From NCBI GenBank assembly GCA_036497285.1, contig DASXJR010000027.1, positions 1 to 64,000 of the forward strand: 64,000 nucleotides of DNA, in the 5' to 3' direction. A model generated the notes under the pieces. The model was not told where the DNA came from. It worked only from the letters and a program-made list of their open reading frames with translations, and did not search any database. The DNA comes from RYN-133 sp036497285 (GTDB lineage Bacteria; Actinomycetota; Actinomycetes; Mycobacteriales; Jatrophihabitantaceae). This document shows, one piece after another, positions 7,432 to 14,829 of the stretch. Each line of letters begins with the position of its first letter. The stretch's first letter is position 1. Both the position numbers and the translations under genes were made by a program.

Positions 7432-7449
7432 TGCTTGCAATTGCTAGCA
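7432..7449. promoter_or_regulatory. 18-bp palindrome upstream of the HTH regulator (putative operator)
   Basis: TGCTTGCAATTGCTAGCA is palindromic except at positions 5 and 14, with a perfect GCAATTGC core. A GCTAGC hexamer occurs within it (7443-7448) and again at 7422-7427, 21 bp away, two helical turns. It lies 22 nt ahead of the GTG start at 7472, where an autoregulatory operator would be expected. It could also serve the divergent DUF1992 gene. Confidence 0.6.
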
Positions 7450-7471
7450 GTGCTCCGGTAGGAATGGACTT

Positions 7472-7864
7472 GTGATTGCCGCAGGACCCAAGGAAAAGGC
7501 CAAGCAAAGCGGCGCTGCGATCGGAGAATTCATCCGGGAGCAGCGCGAGCAGGCTCAGGTGTCCTTGCGTCAACTGGCTCGCCTCGCCGGGGTGTCGAAC
7601 CCCTATCTCAGTCAGATCGAGCGCGGGCTACGCAAGCCGAGTGCGGACATCTTGCAGCAGATCGCGAAGGGTCTGCGCATCTCGGCCGAGCAGCTTTACG
7701 TCCGCGCCGGGATCCTCGAGGCGCATGACGGAGATCCGGAAGTCGTCGCGGCGATCTTGGCCGACGCTCGACTGAGCGAGCGCCAGAAGCAAGTGCTGAT
7801 CGAGATCTATCAGTCCTTCCGGCGTGAGGGCGGTGCGGCCGACACGCAGGCCGCGGGCTTCTAG
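7472..7864 (+). CDS. XRE-family HTH regulator (Rv0474-like)
   Basis: The 130-residue protein has a Cro/C1-type HTH from about residue 15 to 72: 'LRQLARLAGVSNPYLSQIER' followed by 'GLRKPSADILQQIAKGL'. A C-terminal helical part contains 'LSERQKQVLIEIYQSFRREG'. It is followed by an HbhA-like gene and a DUF2516 gene, the same order as Rv0474-hbhA-Rv0476 in M. tuberculosis, so orthology is likely. It starts at GTG 7472. The near-perfect palindrome just upstream suggests autoregulation and control of the HbhA-like gene. Confidence 0.9.
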   Translation: MIAAGPKEKAKQSGAAIGEFIREQREQAQVSLRQLARLAGVSNPYLSQIERGLRKPSADILQQIAKGLRISAEQLYVRAGILEAHDGDPEVVAAILADARLSERQKQVLIEIYQSFRREGGAADTQAAGF

Positions 7865-7933
7865 AAAGCCACGTCCGTCCAGCAAGACGAAACCGAGTAC
7901 GAAGTACCCAACCATCAGGAGGAAGTGACCGAC

Positions 7934-8491
7934 ATGTCGATCACTAAAGACATCCGTGGCTACGCCGACACCGCGATCGAGCAGGGCAAGCTCATCGTCG
8001 GCCAGGCATCGGCCCAGTTCAACAATCTGAGCGGCACGGCGCGGACCAACGTGTCCGAGCTGACCAACCGTGCCAGCGGCGCCGTCAACGATGTGCGCAG
8101 CCAGGCCGAGAAGACCCTGAACATCGATGCGATCCGCACCGCGGTCGAGCCCTACCTCGCGCAGGCCAAGCAGTACCGCGCCAGCGTGACCGACCGCGCC
8201 GAGGGTCTGTTCGACACGGTCAAGAGCGACAAGCGCGTCGCCAAGGTCGTCTCGACCGCCGAGACGTTGACCGGCACTGTTGTCGACACGGTGACCGAGC
8301 GCGTGGTCAAGCCGGTGGCGTCGCTCACCGGCCGCAAGCCGGCCGAGCCTGCCGCGCGCGCCTCGAAGCCGGCCAGCACGCGTCCGGCAGCGAAGTCCAC
8401 GGCGGCCGCCAAGAGCGCCGCCGCCAAGAAGGCCACCGCGAAGAAGGCGCCTGCGCGCAAGGCCACGACGAACCCGACCGCCGGCAGCTGA
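7934..8491 (+). CDS. HbhA-like lysine/alanine-rich surface or lipid-associated protein
   Basis: The 185-residue protein is a long amphipathic helix without a signal peptide: 'DIRGYADTAIEQGKLIVGQA' and following heptads. It ends in a basic tail of repeated Lys/Ala/Pro motifs such as 'AAAKKATAKKAPARKATT'. This layout, together with the flanking regulator and DUF2516 gene, matches mycobacterial heparin-binding hemagglutinin. ATG 7934 is chosen because AGGAGG at 7917-7922 is 11 nt upstream; the in-frame GTG at 7925 is too close to that site. The tail could bind glycosaminoglycans or DNA; adhesion has not been shown outside mycobacteria, so the role here is inferred. Confidence 0.82.
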   Translation: MSITKDIRGYADTAIEQGKLIVGQASAQFNNLSGTARTNVSELTNRASGAVNDVRSQAEKTLNIDAIRTAVEPYLAQAKQYRASVTDRAEGLFDTVKSDKRVAKVVSTAETLTGTVVDTVTERVVKPVASLTGRKPAEPAARASKPASTRPAAKSTAAAKSAAAKKATAKKAPARKATTNPTAGS

Positions 8492-8512
8492 CCCTGCGGT
8501 ACGGCTTCCACC

Positions 8513-8541
8513 GCTGCCCCGCCCGTCAAGGGCGGGGCAGC
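8513..8541 (+). terminator. Strong hairpin terminator after the HbhA-like gene
   Basis: GCTGCCCCGCCC (8513-8524) pairs perfectly with GGGCGGGGCAGC (8530-8541) around a 5-nt loop GTCAA, 21 nt after the stop codon. The following 'GTGCTGTTTGC' is only moderately T-rich, which is common in high-GC actinobacteria. It separates the HbhA-like gene from the DUF2516 gene. Confidence 0.8.
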
Positions 8542-8589
8542 GTGCTGTTTGCACAGCTTCGACTTGAAACGGCGTCCTAGGCTTAGCAC

Positions 8590-8886
8590 GTGGACGTCGT
8601 TTCCGAGCTGTACAACTACACCAACCGGGTGTTGTTCGTCGGCGTGCTCGCACTGCAGATCTGGGCGCTCATCGACTGCGCGACCCGCAAGGTCGCCGCC
8701 TTCCCCGCGGTGGACAAGCTGACCAAGCCCGCCTGGCTCGCGATGCTCGTGCTCGGTGCCCTGTTCACCGGCCTGAGCCAGAATGCGCTCGGCATCTTCT
8801 CGCTCATCGCCACCGTCATCGCCTCGGTGTATCTGGCCGACGTGCGGCCCGCTGTCCGCGAGATCAGCGGGGGGACGAACCGGTGA
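8590..8886 (+). CDS. DUF2516 membrane protein (Rv0476-like)
   Basis: The 98-residue protein has two or three predicted membrane helices ('LFVGVLALQIWALIDC' and 'AWLAMLVLGALFTGL') and the DUF2516 pattern 'ALIDCATRK..FPAVDKLTKPAW'. The corresponding gene follows hbhA in mycobacteria. Its function is unknown. It starts at GTG 8590, 48 nt beyond a terminator, so it probably has its own promoter. Its last 23 nt overlap the 3' end of the convergent TetR gene. Confidence 0.85.
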   Translation: MDVVSELYNYTNRVLFVGVLALQIWALIDCATRKVAAFPAVDKLTKPAWLAMLVLGALFTGLSQNALGIFSLIATVIASVYLADVRPAVREISGGTNR

Positions 8887-9484
8887 CCGGACCGGCAGCC
8901 GGGAACGACGCCGCGAAGATCGTGGCCAGGCCCTCGAGCAGCTGCTCGCCGGTCGGCGCCTGATCCGGGTCGAGCAGGTACTGCACCGCCAGCCCGTCGC
9001 ACACCGCGATGACGAACGATGCCACCGCCCGGCAGCGCGGATCGGTCGGGGGCGTGCCGTCGCCCAATGACTGCGCGACGCGCTCGGCCACCATCGTGCG
9101 CACCGCGTTCATGTGCTCGGCCAGCTGCGCGCGCAGGTTCGGCTCGCGCTGGGCCTGCGCGAGCGCCTCGACGAAGGCCTGCAACAGCGGTCCGTGTCGC
9201 GGAAGCGCGTCGCGAACCGCGGCCCAGGTGGTCCACGCCCGCTGGATCGGCGTGGCGTCGGGGTCGGCCATCACGAGGTCCGCGAGCTGGTTGGCCCACT
9301 CGGCGAAGGAGTCCTCGATCGCCTGGTTGAGCAGCGCCGCCTTGGAACCGAAGTGATAGCCGATGCTGGCCAGGTTGGTGCCTGATTCCGCAACCAGATC
9401 GCGGGCGGTGATGTGCGCGTAGCCCTGGCGTTCGAGCAGGGCGCGGGCCGCAACGAGCAGCTGTTCCCGGTGACCCACGGCCAT
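8864..9484 (-). CDS. TetR-family regulator of the adjacent P450
   Basis: The 206-residue protein has a TetR HTH at about residues 23-47, 'ITARDLVAESGTNLASIGYH' followed by 'FGSKAALL', and a C-terminal helical domain with 'RCRAVASFVIAVCDGLAVQY', typical of the TetR_C group. It is divergent from the P450 gene, and a perfect 14-bp palindrome in the 54-bp gap is a likely operator for both. The 3' end overlaps DUF2516. The inducer is unknown and could be the P450 substrate. Confidence 0.88.
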   Translation of the reverse strand: MAVGHREQLLVAARALLERQGYAHITARDLVAESGTNLASIGYHFGSKAALLNQAIEDSFAEWANQLADLVMADPDATPIQRAWTTWAAVRDALPRHGPLLQAFVEALAQAQREPNLRAQLAEHMNAVRTMVAERVAQSLGDGTPPTDPRCRAVASFVIAVCDGLAVQYLLDPDQAPTGEQLLEGLATIFAASFPAAGPVTGSSPR

Positions 9485-9516
9485 GAGTCTAAGCGGCGCG
9501 AGCTAGACGCCCGTCC

Positions 9517-9530
9517 TATACAAATGTATA
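9517..9530. promoter_or_regulatory. TATACA-AA-TGTATA palindrome (TetR operator) over the P450 -10 box
   Basis: TATACA (9517-9522) and TGTATA (9525-9530) are perfect inverted repeats around AA. The right arm merges into TATAAAT (9526-9532), a good -10 element. The expected transcription start is about 9538-9539, which coincides with the ATG of the P450 gene. TetR bound here would occlude the promoter, and the mRNA would be leaderless or nearly so. Confidence 0.75.
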
Positions 9531-9538
9531 AATCAAGG

Positions 9539-10861
9539 ATGGCTGTCACCGAACGCTTCGTCACGGCCCGCCAATTGCCCCGCTCGTTGGATCTGCCGCC
9601 CGGCCCCAGGCTGCCGCCGTTCGCCCAGACGCTGATGTTCATGGGCGCGCGAAAGATCTTCGCGCCGCGCTGGCAGCGCAAGTACGGCGACGTGTTCAGC
9701 ATCCACGTCGCACCGGCGGGACGGGCGGTGGTGCTGAGCCGTCCCGAACACATCCGCGAGGTGTTCGCCGGCCCTGCCGACGTCTTCCACGCCGGCGAGG
9801 GCAACGCGATCCTCGGCCCGATCATGGGCGAGCACAGCGTGCTGCTGCTCGACGAGCAGCGACATCTGCAGGCGCGGAAGCGGGTGATGTCGGCTTTCCA
9901 CGGTGAGGCGATCAAGAGCTGGGGGACGGTCGTCGAGGAACTCGCCGCGCAGACAGTCGCCAAGTGGCCGGTCGACACCCCGTTCGCGGTACACCCGCAC
10001 ATGAACGACATCAGCCTCGAGGTGATCCTGCGCATTGTCTTCGGCGTCACCGACGAGACGCGGCTGGCCGAGATGCGTCCGCTGTTGCAACGGCTCGTCC
10101 GCATCGGGCCGGTGATCTTCCTCGGCTGGCTGTACCCCGGCCTCGACAACATCGGACCGTGGAAGCGGTTCAACCGCACGAAGCAGATCACCGACGCGCT
10201 GATCCGCCGCGAGATCGCCGAGCGACGCACCGCAACCGACCTCGCGGGGCGCAAGGACGTGCTGTCCAAGTTGCTGGTCGCCGACCCGGGCCAGACCGAT
10301 GCGGAACTGCGTGATCACCTCGTCACGCTGTTGCTTGCCGGGCACGAGACGACCGCGTCCACGCTCGCCTGGACGCTGCACGACCTGTCCCGCTTGCCGG
10401 CGGTACAGGCGCAGGTGCAGCGAGCGGCGGACGCCGGCGACGACGACTACCTCGAGGCCGTGATCAAGGAATCGATGCGGCTGCGCCCGGTGATCGGCGA
10501 GGTCGCGCGGCGGCTGAACAAGCCGGCCCGCGTCGCGGGCTACGACCTGCCCGCAGGCGTCGTCGTCTTCCCGTCGATCGAGTTGGTGCAGAACGACGCT
10601 GCCATCTACGACGAGCCCGAGAAGTTCCGTCCGGAGCGATTCCTCGGCAGCAACCCGCCGCCCACGACCTGGATCCCGTTCGGCGGCGGCATCCGGCGTT
10701 GCCTAGGCGCCGCGCTCGCCATGGTCGAGGCGAAGGCGGTGCTGAAGGTCGTCATGCGCGCCGTCGACATCGCGCCGGGCGGACGGGCGGAATGGCCACG
10801 AGCGCGCAATGTCACGACCATCCCGGCGCGCGGCGCGCGCATCCAGAGCCGACCGCGCTGA
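9539..10861 (+). CDS. Cytochrome P450
   Basis: The 440-residue protein has the I-helix oxygen-binding motif 'LLLAGHETTAST' (Ala267 to Thr272), the ExxR motif 'ESMR' (Glu311-Arg314) and the heme loop 'FGGGIRRCLGAAL' with the thiolate ligand Cys388. The sequence style ('PPGPRLPPFAQ', 'LDEQRHLQARK') resembles CYP135/CYP138-type actinobacterial P450s that follow a divergent TetR. ATG 9539 is chosen because the in-frame ATG at 9524 lies inside the operator palindrome. No ferredoxin gene is adjacent, so the redox partner is encoded elsewhere. The substrate is unknown. The last 159 nt overlap the convergent mannosyltransferase frame. Confidence 0.93.
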   Translation: MAVTERFVTARQLPRSLDLPPGPRLPPFAQTLMFMGARKIFAPRWQRKYGDVFSIHVAPAGRAVVLSRPEHIREVFAGPADVFHAGEGNAILGPIMGEHSVLLLDEQRHLQARKRVMSAFHGEAIKSWGTVVEELAAQTVAKWPVDTPFAVHPHMNDISLEVILRIVFGVTDETRLAEMRPLLQRLVRIGPVIFLGWLYPGLDNIGPWKRFNRTKQITDALIRREIAERRTATDLAGRKDVLSKLLVADPGQTDAELRDHLVTLLLAGHETTASTLAWTLHDLSRLPAVQAQVQRAADAGDDDYLEAVIKESMRLRPVIGEVARRLNKPARVAGYDLPAGVVVFPSIELVQNDAAIYDEPEKFRPERFLGSNPPPTTWIPFGGGIRRCLGAALAMVEAKAVLKVVMRAVDIAPGGRAEWPRARNVTTIPARGARIQSRPR

Positions 10862-12289
10862 CCGCCGCTCCCGGGTGATCGCCGCGGCGAGCGCGAGCCC
10901 GATCACGCCCACAGCGATGGCGGCGACCTCGCCGCCGCGCGGGCCGAGCCCGACCGGGGTCAACACGCAGGCCGCACAGCTCAACGCGAGCACCCAGTAC
11001 CGGTGCGCCGCGGGCGCGGCCGGCGCCAGGCACAGCAGGCCCCAGATGAGGAACCTCGGGTACAGCACCGGGCCGAGGATCGCGGCCGCCAAGAACGCGC
11101 CGCCCAGGGTGTCCTCGAGGGCCCGCGCACGCAGCGTCACCAGCAGCGCGCAGATCACGACCGCCGCAGCGACCACGGCGGCTATGCGCGCGCCTGTCTG
11201 CAGGTCGTCGTAGGCGGCCGGTACGACCCAGCCGATCGCCGACGCCACGATGCTGGACGGCGTGAACGGAATGTCCTCGTGGAACGCGTCGTCGAGGTTG
11301 CGCAGCCAACCCAACCCGTCGGGGACGGTCACGGTGGCCGCAGCCAGGACCAGCAGCGCGGTCGCCGCGTCACGCGCCACCAGCCGCACGGCGCTGCGCC
11401 GGGTGGCGCCCGACGCGTGATAGGCGATCACTATCGGGACGGCGAGCAATGCGATCGGTTTGAGCGCTGCCGCGAGTGCGACCAGAATCACCGCGACCAA
11501 CCAGCGGCGCCTGCGCGCGGCGATCAACCCGGCGAGCAACAGCGCCATGAGCAGCCCGATCAGACTCGATGCGCTGACCACGAACAGCAGCACCGCCGGA
11601 TTCAGCACCGTCAGGCACAGCGCGGCGCGGCGGCGCGGTCCGGCAAGCTCCACCGCGAACCTGCCGATCGCGATCACCGAGCCCACCGCGATCGCCCGGA
11701 ACACCAGCAGCGCGGGCACCGTCGCTGCGCCGCACAGCGACACGACGAGATGACCCAGCAACGTGGACAGCGCGCCGTCCGTGCTTTCCGCGCCGCGCCA
11801 GGTTGGGTCGATCGCCGCCACCACCCGAAGGTCGCCGAGCGTGGCCGGCGCCGCGAGATACGGATCGTGGCCGCCGCGGGCGACCAACCCCCGGGCCACA
11901 TAACCGAACACGTCGGTGGTCAGCAGCGGCGGGCCGAGCACGAACGGGGTCGCCCACACGCCGGCGATCGTCCACAGCTGACGGGCTGACAGCGAACTGC
12001 GGTGTGCGAGGTGACCGGTGAGCAGCCAGCAGCCGAGCAGGGCCACGATCGAGCCGAACAGAGCCAGGCCGATGCCCATGTCGGTGATCCGGTAGCCGGC
12101 ATCGGGCAGCAGGCCCAGCCAATGATCGATGGGGACGGCCGCGGGGGCGGCACCGACACGGGCGCCGAGGACGACCACCCCGCTTCCCGCGGCAAAACCC
12201 AGCGTCGCCAGTGCGGCGGTAGGACGGGCCGCGATCGCCCGTCGGGCGGCGTCGAGGCCCGCGAGGGCCTTCTCGGCCAAGTCGTTCAT
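10703..12289 (-). CDS. mptB: MptB-like polyprenol-phosphate-mannose-dependent alpha-1,6-mannosyltransferase
   Basis: The 528-residue GT-C-type membrane protein has about twelve hydrophobic segments and the catalytic loop 'LTTDVFGYVARGLVARGG' followed by 'HDPY', characteristic of MptA/MptB enzymes. These extend the mannan core of lipomannan/LAM-type glycolipids on the outer face of the membrane using polyprenyl-phosphomannose. The start at 12289 comes after a short gap from the ROK gene. The last ~53 codons run antisense over the end of the P450 gene and are basic and low in hydrophobicity; they may be a dispensable tail. A GT87 enzyme nearby could act in the same pathway. Confidence 0.82.
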   Translation of the reverse strand: MNDLAEKALAGLDAARRAIAARPTAALATLGFAAGSGVVVLGARVGAAPAAVPIDHWLGLLPDAGYRITDMGIGLALFGSIVALLGCWLLTGHLAHRSSLSARQLWTIAGVWATPFVLGPPLLTTDVFGYVARGLVARGGHDPYLAAPATLGDLRVVAAIDPTWRGAESTDGALSTLLGHLVVSLCGAATVPALLVFRAIAVGSVIAIGRFAVELAGPRRRAALCLTVLNPAVLLFVVSASSLIGLLMALLLAGLIAARRRRWLVAVILVALAAALKPIALLAVPIVIAYHASGATRRSAVRLVARDAATALLVLAAATVTVPDGLGWLRNLDDAFHEDIPFTPSSIVASAIGWVVPAAYDDLQTGARIAAVVAAAVVICALLVTLRARALEDTLGGAFLAAAILGPVLYPRFLIWGLLCLAPAAPAAHRYWVLALSCAACVLTPVGLGPRGGEVAAIAVGVIGLALAAAITRERRSARSALDARAARRDGRDIARSWPFRPSARRDVDGAHDDLQHRLRLDHGERGA

Positions 12290-12330
12290 CTCGGTGGGCC
12301 TCCTGGGTCGCGCCAGTATGCCGCACCGGA

Positions 12331-13509
12331 TCAGACCAGTCGGTCGACCGCGTCGTCGAGGGCGAGCGCGGCAGCACCGAGCGTGACCTGGCCGTCGCCG
12401 AGTTCGGACCGCTGCAGCCACCCGTCGGGAAGGGGGCGCAGCATCCGCGGGGCGGCCCGGTCGAGGGCGGGCTCGAGCAGGCGATCACCGAGCGCGTCGG
12501 CGACCCATCCGGCGGCCACGACCCGGGCAGGGTCGAGCAGCATGCGCAGCACCACCAACCCGACCGCGAGCTGCTCGGCGATGTCGGCCAGCGCACCGCG
12601 AGCGGCCGGATCGCCCGCATCGATGTCCGCGGCGAACGCGGCGATGGCGTCGGTCTGCGTCTCGGTGACCGACGCGCCCCGCTCGGCGAGAGTGGTGAGG
12701 ATTCCCGGCGCTCCCAGGTAGGCCTCCAGGCAGCCCGTGCGACCACACCGACAGGTGCGCGCCGGGTCCAGCAGCGGCAGGTGCCCCCACTCGCCGGCCA
12801 GGTCGGTCACCCCCCGCCGCAGCACGCCGTCGACCGAGAGCCCGGCACCGACCCCGGTGCCGAAGGTCAGCACGGCGAGATCCGGTTCGCTGCGCCCGGC
12901 GCCGGCCCACAACTCGGCCAACACGGACGCGCGCAGCGGGTTGTCGACGTGCACGGTGGGCAGAGCCAGCCCGGCCGCCAGCGGCGCGGCCACCGCGACG
13001 TCGCGCACCCGTCCGTCCGGGGAGCGCACGAGCCGGCCCTCGGCGACGTCGACCAGACCCGGCAGGCTGACGCCCACGCCCAGCAGGTCGCTGCCGCGCA
13101 GGTCGGCGACGGCTGCCCGACACATCTCCACGAGCTCATCGACGCTGTCGGGGCCGCGGTCGCTGGACCAGCTCGCGGTCGGCGTCAGCGACAGATCGAA
13201 GGCGCGGGCGTGGACGTAGGTCTCTGCGACGTCGATGCCCACCAACTGCCCGAAGTCGCGGTCGAAGCGCAGCCGCTCGCGCGGGCGACCGGCGCCGGAG
13301 GCCCGGCCGGACCCGGCGGTGTCGCGCACCAACACGCCACGCTCGGTCAGCTCGCCGACGACCACCGAGACGGTCGCTGCGCTCAATCCGGTCAGCTCCA
13401 CCACGTCGCTACGGCTCGCGGCCGGGCCCAGCCGGTGCACCGCGCGGAACACCGCGGCGCGGTTGGCGCGGCGCAGGTCCCGGCTGGTGGGGTTCCGCAA
13501 TTCAGACAT
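12331..13509 (-). CDS. ROK-family transcriptional regulator
   Basis: The 392-residue protein has an N-terminal MarR-like HTH ('RSDVVELTGLSAATVSVVVG', residues 33-52) fused to a ROK domain with 'GTGVGAGL' and the zinc site His243, Cys253, Cys255 and Cys260 ('CRCGRTGC'). In ROK kinases the catalytic Asp sits in an 'NDA' motif; here the matching stretch is 'VDNPLRASVLAE', with Pro at that place. It is therefore expected to sense a sugar rather than phosphorylate it. It is divergent from the GH5 gene across 51 bp and probably regulates it, as NagC/XylR-type repressors regulate glycan-use genes. Confidence 0.88.
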   Translation of the reverse strand: MSELRNPTSRDLRRANRAAVFRAVHRLGPAASRSDVVELTGLSAATVSVVVGELTERGVLVRDTAGSGRASGAGRPRERLRFDRDFGQLVGIDVAETYVHARAFDLSLTPTASWSSDRGPDSVDELVEMCRAAVADLRGSDLLGVGVSLPGLVDVAEGRLVRSPDGRVRDVAVAAPLAAGLALPTVHVDNPLRASVLAELWAGAGRSEPDLAVLTFGTGVGAGLSVDGVLRRGVTDLAGEWGHLPLLDPARTCRCGRTGCLEAYLGAPGILTTLAERGASVTETQTDAIAAFAADIDAGDPAARGALADIAEQLAVGLVVLRMLLDPARVVAAGWVADALGDRLLEPALDRAAPRMLRPLPDGWLQRSELGDGQVTLGAAALALDDAVDRLV

Positions 13510-13560
13510 TCGGGGTACTTTCGGGCAATTATTACGAGTCTCGAAGAAAGGGTAACGGCC

Positions 13561-14829
13561 ATGACGCGCCATCGCCGGGTCATCCGTCCACTTCTCGCAC
13601 TGATCGCGGCAACTCTGTCGGCGGTCGCGCTCGTCGGTCCGGCCGCCACCGCGTCGGCGGCGGCGCCGCGCGGCACTGCCGGCGGTGATGTGCAGGGCAA
13701 CCTGCCGGGAGCCCTGCACACCCAGGGGCGCTGGATCGTGGACCGCGGCGGCGACCGCGTGAAGCTCGCGAGCGTGAACTGGTCCGGAGCCGAGACCCAG
13801 GCCTACACGGTCGGCGGCCTCGACGAGCGCCCGCTCGACCGGCTCGCCGCCCTGATCCACCGCGGCGGGTTCAATGCCGTGCGGTTGCCCTGGTCCAACC
13901 AGCTGGTCGAGGACAACCCGGTGGTGCCGGCGCAGTACCTCAGCGCGAACCCGCAGTTGCAGGGCATGCACGCGCTGTCCGTGCTCGACGCTGTGATCAA
14001 CGCGCTCGGCCGGCACGACGTGATGGTCGTGCTGGACAACCACCGCAGCCGCGCCGACTGGTGCTGCGACGAACAGCACGGCGACGGGCTCTGGTACACC
14101 CCGCAGTACCCCGAGTCGTCGTGGATCGCCGACTGGAAGTTCATGGCGCAGCGGTACGCGCACACGGCGAACGTGGTCGGCGCGGAGCTGCGCAACGAGA
14201 TCCGCCCCGAGCCGCAGCTCGCACCCGGACCGACCACGGCTACCTGGGGTGACGGCAATTCGCTCACCGACTGGCGCGCAGCGGCCGAGCGCGGAGGCGA
14301 CGCGGTGCTGTCGGTGGACCCGAACTGGTTGATCGTTGTCGGCGGCACCGAGTACCAGGGCAACCTCACCGGGGTGCGCACCGCGCCCGTCCAACTGTCC
14401 GTTCCGCACCGGGTCGTGTACGCGGCGCACGACTACCGCTGGTTCGAGTCGAACGCCGAACTGAACGACTACTCGGCGTTCAAGGCCAAGCTCGACCAGC
14501 GTTGGGGCTACGTCGCCACGCCGAACCAGTCATGGACGGCGCCGATCTACGTGAGCGAGACCGGTACGTGCACCAATCCCAACGTCACCGAGCAGTGCGA
14601 CCCGACGGACCCGACCTACCTGCGCGACATCCACCGCTACCTCGCCGAGAACGACTTCGACTTCGCGTACTGGCCGTTCAACGGCACGCAGGGGACGGGC
14701 TACAACCGCACCTACGGCCAGCCGGAGACGTACGGGCTGCTCGCGCCGGACTGGTCCGGCTACGGCAACACGCAGGTGCTATCGGTGATCCAGTCGCTGC
14801 AGCGTCCGCAGCGCGGGCCGGGCGTCTGA
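13561..14829 (+). CDS. Secreted GH5-type glycoside hydrolase (cellulase family)
   Basis: The 422-residue protein starts with a signal peptide (basic 'MTRHRRVIRP', hydrophobic core, Ala-x-Ala site near residue 36). The mature part has GH5 features: 'FNAVRLPWSNQLVEDNP', the acid/base in 'ELRNEIRPE' (Asn212-Glu213) and the probable nucleophile Glu333 in 'IYVSETGTC'. There is no carbohydrate-binding module. A 'GAAAGGG' ribosome site precedes ATG 13561. It probably cuts a beta-glucan or mannan outside the cell; the ROK regulator next door fits sugar-induced expression. The 3' end overlaps the convergent GT87 gene by 51 nt. Confidence 0.87.
   Translation: MTRHRRVIRPLLALIAATLSAVALVGPAATASAAAPRGTAGGDVQGNLPGALHTQGRWIVDRGGDRVKLASVNWSGAETQAYTVGGLDERPLDRLAALIHRGGFNAVRLPWSNQLVEDNPVVPAQYLSANPQLQGMHALSVLDAVINALGRHDVMVVLDNHRSRADWCCDEQHGDGLWYTPQYPESSWIADWKFMAQRYAHTANVVGAELRNEIRPEPQLAPGPTTATWGDGNSLTDWRAAAERGGDAVLSVDPNWLIVVGGTEYQGNLTGVRTAPVQLSVPHRVVYAAHDYRWFESNAELNDYSAFKAKLDQRWGYVATPNQSWTAPIYVSETGTCTNPNVTEQCDPTDPTYLRDIHRYLAENDFDFAYWPFNGTQGTGYNRTYGQPETYGLLAPDWSGYGNTQVLSVIQSLQRPQRGPGV

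Noticed and set aside
10862..12300. Plus-strand open frames opposite the MptB-like gene
   Set aside because: They are rich in Arg/Gln/His/Asp typical of antisense frames in high-GC DNA, while the minus strand shows membrane helices and MptB motifs.
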